Of a DNA stretch of 64,000 bases, positions 1 through 8,329 are shown in pieces. The stretch is from Synaphobranchus kaupii. Taxonomy: Eukaryota; Chordata; Actinopteri; Anguilliformes; Synaphobranchidae. Under the pieces are notes generated by a model. It worked only from the letters and a program-made list of their open reading frames with translations. It did no database searches and was not told the DNA's origin. Where the stretch lies: NCBI GenBank assembly GCA_029718625.1, contig CM056376.1:84030541-84094540 (forward strand). Reading direction: 5' to 3'. The translations under genes and the position numbers were made by a program. Positions within the stretch are counted from its first letter, which is position 1. Every line of letters begins with the position of its first letter.

Positions 1-271
1 CCTGCCTGCACCAGTCTGTAGCTGTTAGTCAGTGTGTTTGTGTGTTACGGTGCCTCCAACTCCAGCTCGCAGCACGGCCGCAGTGGGGTGTCTGCCTCGC
101 TATCCTGCAGTGGTTCCTGTCCGGCCAAGACGAATCCCTTTGCCGCGGTTACGGTCCCAGGTTCCGCAGCAAACCAGCTACCTCCACCGGCTCCAGCTGA
201 GCCCCGCCACACAGTTCCACCCTGCCGGGCGCTGCCGGCTACCTACCTCAGTATCCAGTCCCGTACCAGCT

Positions 272-678
272 GAACCTCCCGGTCCAGTTCCAGTCCAGTT
301 CCGGTGCTTCGTGCACCTCCAGTTTAAAGTCCAGTTCCGGCTTGGAACAATCCTGTTGTTCCTGCTGTCCAGTTCCAGTTGGACCTCCCGGTCCAGTTCC
401 AGTCCAGTTCCGGTGCTACGTGTACCTCCAGTTTAAAGTCCAGTTCCGGTTTGGAACAATCCTGTTGTTCCTGCTACCCAGTTCCAGTTGGACCTCCCGG
501 TCCAGTTCCGGTCAAGTTCCGGTGCTACGTGCACCTCCCGTTTAAAGTCCAGTTCCCGTTTGGAACAATCCTGTTGTTCCGGCTGTCCCGTTCCAGTTGG
601 ACCTCCCGGTCCAGTTCCAGTCCAGTTCCGGTGCTACGTGCACCTCCAGTTTAAAGTCCAGTTCCGGTTTGGAACAAA
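272..678 (+). repeat. 109-bp tandem repeats inside LTR1 (about 4 units)
   Basis: The unit begins near TTGGACCTCCCGGTCCAGTT and recurs at 270, 379, 488 and 597, a 109-bp spacing. Each unit is itself built from short motifs such as GTCCAGTTCC. The unit length is not a multiple of three, so the reading frame rotates, and open frames seen across it are probably not coding. Confidence 0.9.
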
Positions 679-839
679 CCCGCCTACTCCGTGGTCCAGT
701 TCCTGAGTGGACCTCCGGTCCAGTACAGTCCAGTTCCGGCTTGGAACTCACCTCCTGTACTCAAGTCCAGCTCCGGCTTGGAGCAGTTCGTATTGAACTT
801 TCTCACCCTGTATATTACTGTGTCTTATCTTTCTGTACA

Positions 840-868
840 GCTTTGGGACTACCCCAAAGCTTAATAAA
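840..868 (+). terminator. LTR1 hairpin plus AATAAA polyadenylation signal
   Basis: A stem GCTTTGGG / CCCAAAGC with a 5-nt loop sits directly before AATAAA (863-868). As in the other LTRs, cleavage is expected some tens of bases downstream. That places the end of the R region near 890 and leaves a short U5. Confidence 0.75.
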
Positions 869-937
869 AACCCCTTGCTGTGAAATCTGCCTCCTGGTCG
901 TTGCACTTGGGTCCAGCCCGTATTTGGTTCGTAACAG

Positions 938-948
938 AACGAACTGGC
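938..948 (+). promoter_or_regulatory. Primer-binding site, copy 1 (self-priming type)
   Basis: AACGAACTGGC lies one base after the LTR. Its reverse complement GCCAGTTCGTT occurs in the LTRs about 30 nt after a TATA-like ACTTAAA (11436-11446 in LTR3). This matches self-priming known for Tf1/Sushi elements. A tRNA-type site beginning TGG directly at the LTR edge is absent. Confidence 0.7.
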
Positions 949-956
949 CAAAAATC

Positions 957-1940
957 ATGGATCCAGCCGACCTGGAGCAGATTCGCCACGCCTTCTCCTG
1001 CCAGACTGCGGTCAGCGACCAACAGGGCCGTCGTTTGGATGACGTGTTGGAGGTACTGAGGGGCATCACGGAGCAGGTTGCTCAGCTCGCGCTTCACCAG
1101 CCTCTTCCTCGGATTCCTGTGGGACCGACCCCTCCAGCTCCTGAACCGCCTCCCGAGGCTCCGGTTCCCTCGCCTAGCTGGGAACCCAGGGTTCAACACC
1201 CTGAATTATACCGTGGGGGTCTGGGGAGGTGCCGCGAGTTCCTGATGAAATGCGACATCGTCTTCCGTATGCAGCCCACTTCCTTCGCCTCCGACCAATG
1301 TAAAATCGCTTTCATTATGAGCAGCCTGGGAGGCAGTGCCCTGGAGTGGGCCACCTCTATTTGGGACAGCCAGGCTCCCATGTGCAACAACTTCGCGTCC
1401 TTCACCTCGGAGATGCGGCGCGTCTTCGACCACCCAGCCTGTGGGCGAGACGCTACCCAGCGCCTGCTTCAGGTCCGTCAAGGCAGCCGCAGTGTTGCGG
1501 AAATGGCGATCCAGTTCCGCACCCTCGCTGCGGAGTCCGGATGGAACGACACCTCCCTTCAAGGGGCGTTTCGTCAGGCCCTCAGTGAGGAGCTCAAGGA
1601 TCAACTCGCTACCCGTGAAGAGTCCAACTCCCTTAACAGCCTCATCAGCTTGGCTATAGCCATTGACAACCGTCTCCGTATCCGGGCGCGTGAGCGAGGA
1701 AGGAATCCCGGTCGTCATCCGCTCTCCGACTCTTCTAGCACTCGTCTACACTCCTCCTTTGCGGGACCGAGAATCTCTGCTGCAGTGTTCGAGGAGGAGC
1801 CTATGCAACTGGGCAGAGTCTCCGTGGATGCTGAGGAGCGCCAACGCCGGTTCCGCACCAGGTCTTGCTTTTATTGTGGCAAGGTAGGCCACCAGATCGC
1901 CTCCTGTCCCATTCGACCAAAAGAGACGGCTCGCCAGTGA
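957..1940 (+). CDS. gag: gag, copy 1 (intact)
   Basis: This is the structural capsid/nucleocapsid protein of the retrotransposon, 327 residues from ATG 957 to TGA 1938. The start is the first ATG after the primer-binding site, followed by [13 protein letters not shown], the typical Sushi-family beginning. A proline-rich stretch lies near residues 58-75. A capsid-like retrotransposon gag domain occupies roughly residues 90-240 and includes [15 protein letters not shown], shared in type with PEG10/RTL proteins. One CCHC zinc knuckle (C-x2-C-x4-H-x4-C) lies at residues 304-317. The same frame stays open upstream through the LTR to about 597. It carries one private change, Trp instead of Arg, near 1180. 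Pol follows in the -1 frame with an overlap of about 100 bases. Confidence 0.93.
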   Translation: MDPADLEQIRHAFSCQTAVSDQQGRRLDDVLEVLRGITEQVAQLALHQPLPRIPVGPTPPAPEPPPEAPVPSPSWEPRVQHPELYRGGLGRCREFLMKCDIVFRMQPTSFASDQCKIAFIMSSLGGSALEWATSIWDSQAPMCNNFASFTSEMRRVFDHPACGRDATQRLLQVRQGSRSVAEMAIQFRTLAAESGWNDTSLQGAFRQALSEELKDQLATREESNSLNSLISLAIAIDNRLRIRARERGRNPGRHPLSDSSSTRLHSSFAGPRISAAVFEEEPMQLGRVSVDAEERQRRFRTRSCFYCGKVGHQIASCPIRPKETARQ

Positions 1941-4258
1941 AGCTGGGCGTACTGACGAGCCCTATCATCCCCGACCATGCTGCCCAGAACCGCCTTGTTT
2001 TCAAGGCCACCCTCCTTTGGAGGGACAATTCCGTTTTATCATCTGCCCTCATCGACTCCGGGGCCGATGCGAACTTCATCGACATCTCCTTTGCCAGGAG
2101 GGCTGGCATCCCCACAGAGGTCCTACCTTCCCCTATCACTGCTCTCGCCCTGGACGGTAGGAGCCTGGGGTTAGTGACCCACTCCACCGTTCCCTTACAG
2201 TTAATTGTATCAGGTAATCACCGGGAGACAATTCAACTTCTCCTCATCCACGCCAAGCAGTCCTCCATGGTTTTGGGTCAGACCTGGCTACGCCTACACA
2301 ACCCTCACCTCGACTGGCGAGCCGGTCGTATCCTGGCTTGGAGTCCTCACTGTCTAGCCAGCTGTCTTTGCTCTGCTCTACCCCCCCCGGGGGCCAAGTG
2401 TGACCGTTCCGATCAGCCTAGACCCGATCTAACTAACGTTCCTAGCCAGTATCATGACTTATCTCAAGTGTTCTCAAAGTCACGTGCTCTGTCTTTGCCC
2501 CCTCACAGGCCCTACGACTGCTGCATCGACCTCCTGGCAGGCGCTAAACTTCCATCTGGCCGCCTTTACAGTTTGTCGGGTCCGGAAAAGCTGGTCATGG
2601 AGACGTATATCAACGAGTCCCTCGCGTCGGGCATAATCCGTCCCTCTTCGTCCCCGGTTGGTGCAGGGTTCTTCTTCGTAGGGAAGAAGGACGGTTCTCT
2701 GCGGCCCTGCATCGACTACCGGGGCCTCAATGAGGTCACCATACGTAACAAATATCCCCTTCCTCTGATTAACACCGCTTTTGAACCCCTCTCCCAAGCA
2801 GTCACTTTTACCAAGCTCGACCTCCGCAACGCATACCACCTGGTGCGGATACGCGAGGGAGATGAATGGAAGACCGCTTTCAATACCCCGTTGGGCCACT
2901 ACGAGTACCTGGTGGTCCCGTTCGGTCTAACTAACGCCCCGGCGGTCTTCCAGGGGATGGTCAATGATGTGCTGCGGGACCTACTGGGCAAAAGCGTTTT
3001 TGTTTACATTGATGATATTCTGATTTTCTCTAAATCCCCTCAGGAACACGTTCTCCACGTCCGGGAGGTCCTCCAGCGGCTACTGGAAAACCAGCTTTTT
3101 GTAAAGGCCGAGAAGTGCTCGTTCCACGTCTCCTCCGTCCCGTTCCTCGGCTTCATCATTGAGGAGGGCAGTATCCGGGCGGACCCGGCCAAAGTCAAGG
3201 CGGTGACAGAATGGCCTCAACCCTCCTCACGTAAGCACCTTCAACAATTCCTCGGCTTTGCTAATTTTTATCGCCGTTTCATCCGCAATTACAGTGTTAT
3301 TGCTGCCCCCCTTACCAAGCTCACCTCCACCTCCATTCCCTTCTACTGGAATTCCGAGGCCCAGTTGGCCTTTGAACAGCTCAAAGTTCGGTTCTCCTCT
3401 GCCCCCATTCTGTGTCACCCCGACACTACCCGCCAGTTCATCATTGAGGTGGATGCCTCCGACACCGGTGTAGGGGCCATTCTGTCGCAGCGAGCCGCCT
3501 TGGACAACAAGCTCCATCCCTGCGCTTTTTTCTCCCGGAGACTGTCCTCTGCAGAGCGCAATTATGATGTCGGGGATCGGGAACTTCTGGCTATCAAGCT
3601 CGCACTAGAGGAGTGGCGTCACTGGCTGGAGGGGGCAGGTAATCCCTTTATTGTTTTAACAGACTATCAGAACCTAATTTATATCCGATCAGCCAAAAGG
3701 CTCAATGCCCGTCAGGCTAGATGGTCTCTGTTTTTTGCCCGGTTTAATTTCTCTGTTTCGTTCCGCCCTGGTTCCCAGAATACCAAGGCAGATGCTTTGT
3801 CCCGCATTTTTTCCCTCCCCTCCAGTCCTGCTGACCCCGAGCCCATTCTACCGGCATCCTGTGTTGTGGCTGCGGTCTCCTGGGAGATCGAGGGGATCGT
3901 GAAGGCCGCCCAGGCTTCCCAACCGGACCCCCGCAGTAACCCTAACACGTCCTTGTTTGTGCCCAATTCCGTCCGCTCCCAGGTCCTTGAGTGGGTTCAC
4001 GCCTCCTGTCTGGCTTGTCACCCAGGTGTTGCCAGAACTGTCGCCCTGGTCAGGAGGAGTTTTTTTGGTGGCCCACCCTCAAGGGGGATACCCGTGCCTT
4101 CGTCCTGGCCTGCCCTGTTTGCGCCAGGAGTAAGGCATCCCACCAGCCTCCCTCCGGTTTCCTCCACCCCCTCCCCGTCCCGGGCCGTCCTTGGAGTCAC
4201 ATCGGCGTCGACTTCGTCACCGGTCTGCCTTTGTCAGAAGGCAACACTACCATTCTGA
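1865..4258 (+). CDS. pol: pol 5' part, copy 1: protease, reverse transcriptase, RNase H (open frame)
   Basis: This is the replication polyprotein, in the -1 frame relative to gag. The frame is open from 1835, after a TGA at 1832. It has no ATG of its own at the start, so entry by frameshifting from gag is expected. Counting from 1865, the aspartic protease DSGA is at residues 64-67. The RT palm motif YIDD is at 381-384. RNase H catalytic residues D530, E573, D600 and D643 are present. The residue after D600 is Tyr, where the other three copies have His. An 8-C tract at 2381-2388 keeps the protease and RT in one frame. The frame ends shortly after the first half (HH) of the integrase zinc finger, because the rest lies in the -1 frame. 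Confidence 0.92.
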   Translation: MLLLWQGRPPDRLLSHSTKRDGSPVKLGVLTSPIIPDHAAQNRLVFKATLLWRDNSVLSSALIDSGADANFIDISFARRAGIPTEVLPSPITALALDGRSLGLVTHSTVPLQLIVSGNHRETIQLLLIHAKQSSMVLGQTWLRLHNPHLDWRAGRILAWSPHCLASCLCSALPPPGAKCDRSDQPRPDLTNVPSQYHDLSQVFSKSRALSLPPHRPYDCCIDLLAGAKLPSGRLYSLSGPEKLVMETYINESLASGIIRPSSSPVGAGFFFVGKKDGSLRPCIDYRGLNEVTIRNKYPLPLINTAFEPLSQAVTFTKLDLRNAYHLVRIREGDEWKTAFNTPLGHYEYLVVPFGLTNAPAVFQGMVNDVLRDLLGKSVFVYIDDILIFSKSPQEHVLHVREVLQRLLENQLFVKAEKCSFHVSSVPFLGFIIEEGSIRADPAKVKAVTEWPQPSSRKHLQQFLGFANFYRRFIRNYSVIAAPLTKLTSTSIPFYWNSEAQLAFEQLKVRFSSAPILCHPDTTRQFIIEVDASDTGVGAILSQRAALDNKLHPCAFFSRRLSSAERNYDVGDRELLAIKLALEEWRHWLEGAGNPFIVLTDYQNLIYIRSAKRLNARQARWSLFFARFNFSVSFRPGSQNTKADALSRIFSLPSSPADPEPILPASCVVAAVSWEIEGIVKAAQASQPDPRSNPNTSLFVPNSVRSQVLEWVHASCLACHPGVARTVALVRRSFFGGPPSRGIPVPSSWPALFAPGVRHPTSLPPVSSTPSPSRAVLGVTSASTSSPVCLCQKATLPF

Positions 4259-5277
4259 CAATTGTGGACCGGTTCTCCAAGGCGGTCCACTTTATCCCTC
4301 TCCCTAAGCTCCCGTCCGCCCTTGAAACTGCGGAGCTCCTGGTGCTACATGTGGTCAGGCTGCACGGGATTCCCTCCGACATTGTGTCAGACCGTGGGCC
4401 CCAATTCTCCTCCCAGGTATGGAAGGCGTTCTGTGTGGCCCTGGGTGCCTCGGCTAGCCTATCCTCAGGTTTCCATCCCCAGTCTAACGGCCAGGCAGAG
4501 AGGGCCAACCAGGACCTGGGGGCCGCCCTGCGGTGCGTCACTGCCCGTAACCCCGCTTCCTGGAGCCGTTTTCTCCCCTGGGTGGAGTACGCCCATAACT
4601 CCCTTAAAAGCGCATCCACAGGGATGTCCCCCTTCGAATGCTCCTTGGGGTATCAACCTCCCCTACTGTCTGCCCAGGAGGCTGAGGTGGCAGTCCCGTC
4701 GGTGAGGTCTCACCTCCTCAGATGCAAACGCATGTGGAGACTTACTCGTACCGCACTCCTCCGCTCCAATTCCCGTTCCCAACGCCTGGCGGACCTTCAC
4801 AGGACCGCAGCCCCGCAGTATAGGGCCGGTCAGCAGGTCTGGCTCTCCACAGCTAACATTCCCCTCCCCTCTTCTTCCAAGAAACTACAGCCCCGTTTTA
4901 TTGGCCCCTTTGCTATTATTTGTTTTATCAATCCTGTGTCCGTTAAGCTTTCCCTTCCTGTTTCCCTCAAGGTCCACCCGGTCTTTCACGTCAGTCAAAT
5001 TAAGCCTGTCGCCTCCAGCCCACTCAGTGCCCCGGCTATCTCTCCTCCTCCGTCCCGGACTATCGACAATGCCCCGGCCTACACGGTGAGCGAGATTATC
5101 GACATCCGCCGTAAGGGTCGGGGCTTCCAATACCTTGTCGACTGGGAGGGGTATGGGCCAGAGGAGCGCTCCTGGCTCCACAAGAGCCTCATTCTGGACC
5201 ACTCTTTGATCCGGGATTTCCACAACCAGTTCCCGGACAAGACGAGGCCTCCAGGTACGCCAGGTGGCGTCCATTGA
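3991..5277 (+). CDS. pol: pol 3' part, copy 1: integrase with chromodomain (-1 frame)
   Basis: This is the integrase that inserts the cDNA into chromosomes. The annotated start is only the beginning of the open frame. Meaningful sequence begins near 4060, where the RNase H frame reaches T-TTT-TTT (4060-4066) in the phase required for -1 frameshifting. CPVC, the second half of the HHCC finger, follows. The DD35E core is D74, D134 and E170 counted from 3991, with 35 residues between the last two. A GPF module (PRFIGPF) and a C-terminal chromodomain (about 5080-5235, including [15 protein letters not shown]) follow; chromodomains guide integration to modified histones in chromoviruses. The stop at 5275 touches the polypurine tract. 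The split from RNase H is present in all copies, so it is either a fixed one-base defect or a programmed shift. Confidence 0.9.
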   Translation: MGSRLLSGLSPRCCQNCRPGQEEFFWWPTLKGDTRAFVLACPVCARSKASHQPPSGFLHPLPVPGRPWSHIGVDFVTGLPLSEGNTTILTIVDRFSKAVHFIPLPKLPSALETAELLVLHVVRLHGIPSDIVSDRGPQFSSQVWKAFCVALGASASLSSGFHPQSNGQAERANQDLGAALRCVTARNPASWSRFLPWVEYAHNSLKSASTGMSPFECSLGYQPPLLSAQEAEVAVPSVRSHLLRCKRMWRLTRTALLRSNSRSQRLADLHRTAAPQYRAGQQVWLSTANIPLPSSSKKLQPRFIGPFAIICFINPVSVKLSLPVSLKVHPVFHVSQIKPVASSPLSAPAISPPPSRTIDNAPAYTVSEIIDIRRKGRGFQYLVDWEGYGPEERSWLHKSLILDHSLIRDFHNQFPDKTRPPGTPGGVH

Positions 5278-5288
5278 GGGGGGGGTAC
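5276..5288 (+). promoter_or_regulatory. Polypurine tract, copy 1
   Basis: GAGGGGGGGG followed by TAC lies directly before the TG of LTR2. This is the expected primer for plus-strand DNA synthesis and it overlaps the integrase stop codon. Confidence 0.85.
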
Positions 5289-5543
5289 TGTAACGTTCCG
5301 TTCCCCTCCTGTCCTTCTCCGCGTTTTCCTGTTTTCCCTCCGTGTCATGTTGGATTCCCCTGTCCATGTTTTCCCATTTGCTGCAGGCTGGGCGTTTCCC
5401 TTCTGTTTGTTTCTCGGTTTCCTACTTTGGTTTCCACCTATCGCTTTCCCTGCTCTTGGCTTTCTTTCCGCACCTGGTTTATTGTCAATCACACTCAGTT
5501 ACATTCCTCACGTGTTCGCCTTTGTTTTCAATTTCACTCCCCT

Positions 5544-5584
5544 ACTTAAACCCCCGGCTGGCTGCTAGTCGGCGCCAGTTCCTT
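5544..5584 (+). promoter_or_regulatory. LTR2 TATA-like box and predicted RNA 5' end (self-primer, one mismatch)
   Basis: ACTTAAA at 5544-5550 is followed 24 bases later by GCCAGTTCCTT (5574-5584). In LTR3, LTR4 and LTR5 the latter reads GCCAGTTCGTT and is perfectly complementary to the primer-binding site. The C at 5582 would unpair position 9 of the 11-nt duplex for RNA started here. Confidence 0.6.
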
Positions 5585-6022
5585 GTCTATACTACGTTGT
5601 GTGTTCCTGGTCTTCTGGTTATTGTACGAGAGTGCTGTATGCTTGGTTGCGAACCTAACCCGTCAGCTTACAGTCGTTCTACCCTCCGGTCTGGTTACTA
5701 TTCTGCCCTATCATTTACTGCATGCTTTGCTGCTAACCTGTCTCCCTCTAACTACCAGCTGTTCCTGCCTGCACCAGTCTGTAGCTGTTAGTCAGTGTGT
5801 TTGTGTGTTACGGTGCCTCCAACTCCAGCTGTAGTGGGGTGTCTGCGTCGCTATCCTGCAGTGGTTCCTGTCCGGCCAAGGCGAATCCCTTTGCCGCGGT
5901 TACGGTCCCAGGTTCCGCAGCAAACCAGCTACCTCCACCGGCTCCAGCTGAGCCCCGCCACACAGTTCCACCCTGCCGGGCGCTGCCGGCTACCTACCTC
6001 AGTATCCAGTCCCGTACCAGCT

Positions 6023-6539
6023 GAACCTCCCGGTCCAGTTCCAGTCCAGTTCCGGTGCTTCGTGCACCTCCAGTTTAAAGTCCAGTTCCGGCTTGGAACA
6101 ATCCTGTTGTTCCTGCTGTCCAGTTCCAGTTGGACCTCCCGGTCCAGTTCCAGTCCAGTTCCGGTGCTACGTGCACCTCCAGTTTTAAGTCCAGTTCCGG
6201 CTTGGAACAGATCCTGTTGTTCCTGCCGTCCAGTTCCAGTTGGACCTCCCGGTCCAGTTCCAGTCCAGTTCCGGTGCTACGTGCACCTCCAGTTTAAAGT
6301 CCAGTTCCGGTTTGGAACAATGCTGTTGTTCCTGCTACCCAGTTCCAGTTGGACCTCCCGGTCCAGTTCCGGTCCAGTTCCGGTGCTACGTGCACCTCCC
6401 GTTTAAAGTCCAGTTCCGGTTTGGAACAATCCTGTTGTTCCGGCTGTCCCGTTCCAGTTGGACCTCCCGGTCCAGTTCCAGTCCAGTTCCGGTGCTACGT
6501 GCACCTCCAGTTTAAAGTCCAGTTCCGGTTTGGAACAAA
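6023..6539 (+). repeat. 109-bp tandem repeats inside LTR2 (about 5 units)
   Basis: Unit starts are recognisable at 6021 (variant), 6130, 6240, 6349 and 6458. The second step is 110 bp. There is one unit more than in LTR1. Confidence 0.9.
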
Positions 6540-6700
6540 CCCGCCTACTCCGTGGTCCAGTTCCTGAGTGGACCTCCGGTCCAGTACAGTCCAGTTCCGG
6601 CTTGGAACTCACCTCCTGTACTCAAGTCCAGCTCCGGCTTGGAGCAGTTCGTATTGAACTTTCTCACCCTGTATATTACTGTGTCTTATCTTTCTGTACA

Positions 6701-6729
6701 GCTTTGGGACTACCCCAAAGCTTAATAAA
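6701..6729 (+). terminator. LTR2 hairpin plus AATAAA signal
   Basis: The 8-bp stem 6701-6708 / 6714-6721 with loop ACTAC is followed by AATAAA at 6724-6729. Confidence 0.75.
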
Positions 6730-6798
6730 AACCCCTTGCTGTGAAATCTGCCTCCTGGTCGTTGCACTTGGGTCCAGCCCGTATTTGGTTCGTAACAG

Positions 6799-6809
6799 AA
6801 CGAACTGGC
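6799..6809 (+). promoter_or_regulatory. Primer-binding site, copy 2
   Basis: It is identical to the site at 938-948. For this copy the upstream LTR2 has the one-base mismatched self-primer. Confidence 0.7.
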
Positions 6810-6817
6810 CAAAAATC

Positions 6818-7801
6818 ATGGATCCAGCCGACCTGGAGCAGATTCGCCACGCCTTCTCCTGCCAGACTGCGGTCAGCGACCAACAGGGCCGTCGTTTGGA
6901 TGACGTGTTGGAGGTACTGAGGGGCATCACGGAGCAGGTTGCTTAGCTCGCGCTTCACCAGCCTCTTCCTCGGATTCCTGTGGGACCGACCCCTCCAGCT
7001 CCTGAACCGCCTCCCGAGGCTCCGGTTCCCTCGCCTAGCCGGGAACCCAGGGTTCAACACCCTGAATTATACCGTGGGGGTCTGGGGAGGTGCCGCGAGT
7101 TCCTGATGAAATGCGACATCGTCTTCCGTATGCAGCCCACTTCCTTCGCCTCCGACCAATGTAAAATCGCTTTCATTATGAGCAGCCTGGGAGGCAGTGC
7201 CCTGGAGTGGGCCACCTCTATTTGGGACAGCCAGGCTCCCATGTGCAACAACTTCGCGTCCTTCACCTCGGAGATGCGGCGCGTCTTCGACCACCCAGCC
7301 TGTGGGCGAGACGCTACCCAGCGCCTGCTTCAGGTCCGTCAAGGCAGCCGCAGTGTTGCGGAAATGGCGATCCAGTTCCGCACCCTCGCTGCGGAGTCCG
7401 GATGGAACGACACCTCCCTTCAAGGGGCGTTTCGTCAGGCCCTCAGTGAGGAGCTCAAGGATCAACTCGCTACCCGTGAAGAGTCCAACTCCCTTAACAG
7501 CCTCATCAGCTTGGCTATAGCCATTGACAACCGTCTCCGTATCCGGGCGCGTGAGCGAGGAAGGAATCCCGGTCGTCATCCGCTCTCCGACTCTTCTAGC
7601 ACTCGTCTACACTCCTCCTTTGCGGGACCGAGAATCTCTGCTGCAGTGTTCGAGGAGGAGCCTATGCAACTGGGCAGAGTCTCCGTGGATGCTGAGGAGC
7701 GCCAACGCCGGTTCCGCACCAGGTCTTGCTTTTATTGTGGCAAGGTAGGCCACCAGATCGCCTCCTGTCCCATTCGACCAAAAGAGACGGCTCGCCAGTG
7801 A
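6818..7801 (+). pseudogene. gag: gag, copy 2 (early stop)
   Basis: It has the same 984-bp gag frame as copy 1, but CAG is changed to TAG at 6944-6946. This ends translation after 42 residues. The rest of the frame, including the capsid region and CCHC knuckle, remains open to 7801. Copy 3 has the same stop, so the lesion arose once before these two units separated. Confidence 0.92.
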
Positions 7802-8265
7802 AGCTGGGCGTACTGACGAGCCCTATCATCCCCGACCATGCTGCCCAGAACCACCTTGTTTTCAAGGCCACCCTCCTTTGGAGGGACAATTCCGTTTTAT
7901 CATCTGCCCTCATCGACTCCGGGGCCGATGCAAACTTCATCGACATCTCCTTTGCCAGGAGGGCTGGCATCCCCACAGAGGTCCTACCTTCCCCTATCAC
8001 TGCTCTCGCCCTGGACGGTAGGAGCCTGGGGTTAGTGACCCACTCCACCGTTCCCTTACAGTTAATTGTATCAGGTAATCACCGGGAGACAATTCAACTT
8101 CTCCTCATCCACGCCAAGCAGTCCTCCATGGTTCTGGGTCAGACCTGGCTATGCCTACACAACCCTCACCTCGACTGGCGAGCCGGTCGTATCCTGGCTT
8201 GGAGTCCTCACTGTCTAGCCAGCTGTCTTTGCTCTGCTCTACCCCCCCCCGGGGGCCAAGTGTGA
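7726..8265 (+). pseudogene. pol: pol protease segment, copy 2 (frameshifted out)
   Basis: The protease frame with DSGA is intact but runs into a stop just after a 9-C tract at 8242-8250; copies 1 and 4 have 8 and 11. The extra C separates it from the RT frame. Differences from copies 1 and 4 include His for Arg near 7851 and Cys for Arg near 8152. Confidence 0.9.
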
Positions 8266-8329
8266 CCGTTCCGATCAGCCTAGACCCGATCTAACTAACG
8301 TTCCTAGCCAGTATCATGACTTATCTCAA

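Larger units (their letters stand above)
1..936 (+). mobile_element. LTR1, 3' part (5' end outside window)
   Basis: This is the 5' LTR of copy 1. It aligns with LTR2 from 5764 onward and ends TTCGTAACA. It is the most divergent LTR of the array. It carries a net 12-bp insertion near 67-82 (a CGCAGCACGGCCGCA-type segment where the others have GTA) and several substitutions. It also has one fewer 109-bp repeat unit than LTR2. Promoter and RNA start lie outside the window. The AATAAA signal at 863-868 is present. Confidence 0.93.
5289..6797 (+). mobile_element. LTR2 (1509 bp), shared by copies 1 and 2
   Basis: It starts TGTAACGTTCCG and ends TTCGTAACA. U3 is pyrimidine-rich and about 285 bp. 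The predicted R region is unusually long (about 1.2 kb) and carries the 109-bp repeats. It differs from LTR3 by one base that I noticed, C instead of G at 5582 inside the self-primer. Confidence 0.95.

Noticed and set aside
272..678. CRISPR-like array
   Set aside because: Spacing is regular but the whole 109-bp unit repeats, with no unique spacers, inside a eukaryotic LTR.
32..706. Several overlapping open frames across the LTR (and equivalents in LTR2-LTR5)
   Set aside because: They start at GTG or TTG, run through 109-bp repeats in rotating frames, and give low-complexity Ser/Pro/Val translations. They reflect composition, not genes.
937..955. Conventional tRNA primer-binding site
   Set aside because: The sequence after the LTR does not begin with TGG; the TGG at 945-947 lies inside the 11-nt self-complementary site.
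1206..1718. 170-codon antisense frame inside gag, repeated in each copy
   Set aside because: It is a shadow of gag on the opposite strand, with no domain of its own. The same applies to antisense frames inside pol and integrase.
1915..1940. Canonical slippery heptamer for the gag-to-pol -1 shift
   Set aside because: The overlap (1835-1940) was inspected. CCAAAAGAG is the nearest candidate but does not fit X-XXY-YYZ in the gag frame, so the mechanism is left open.
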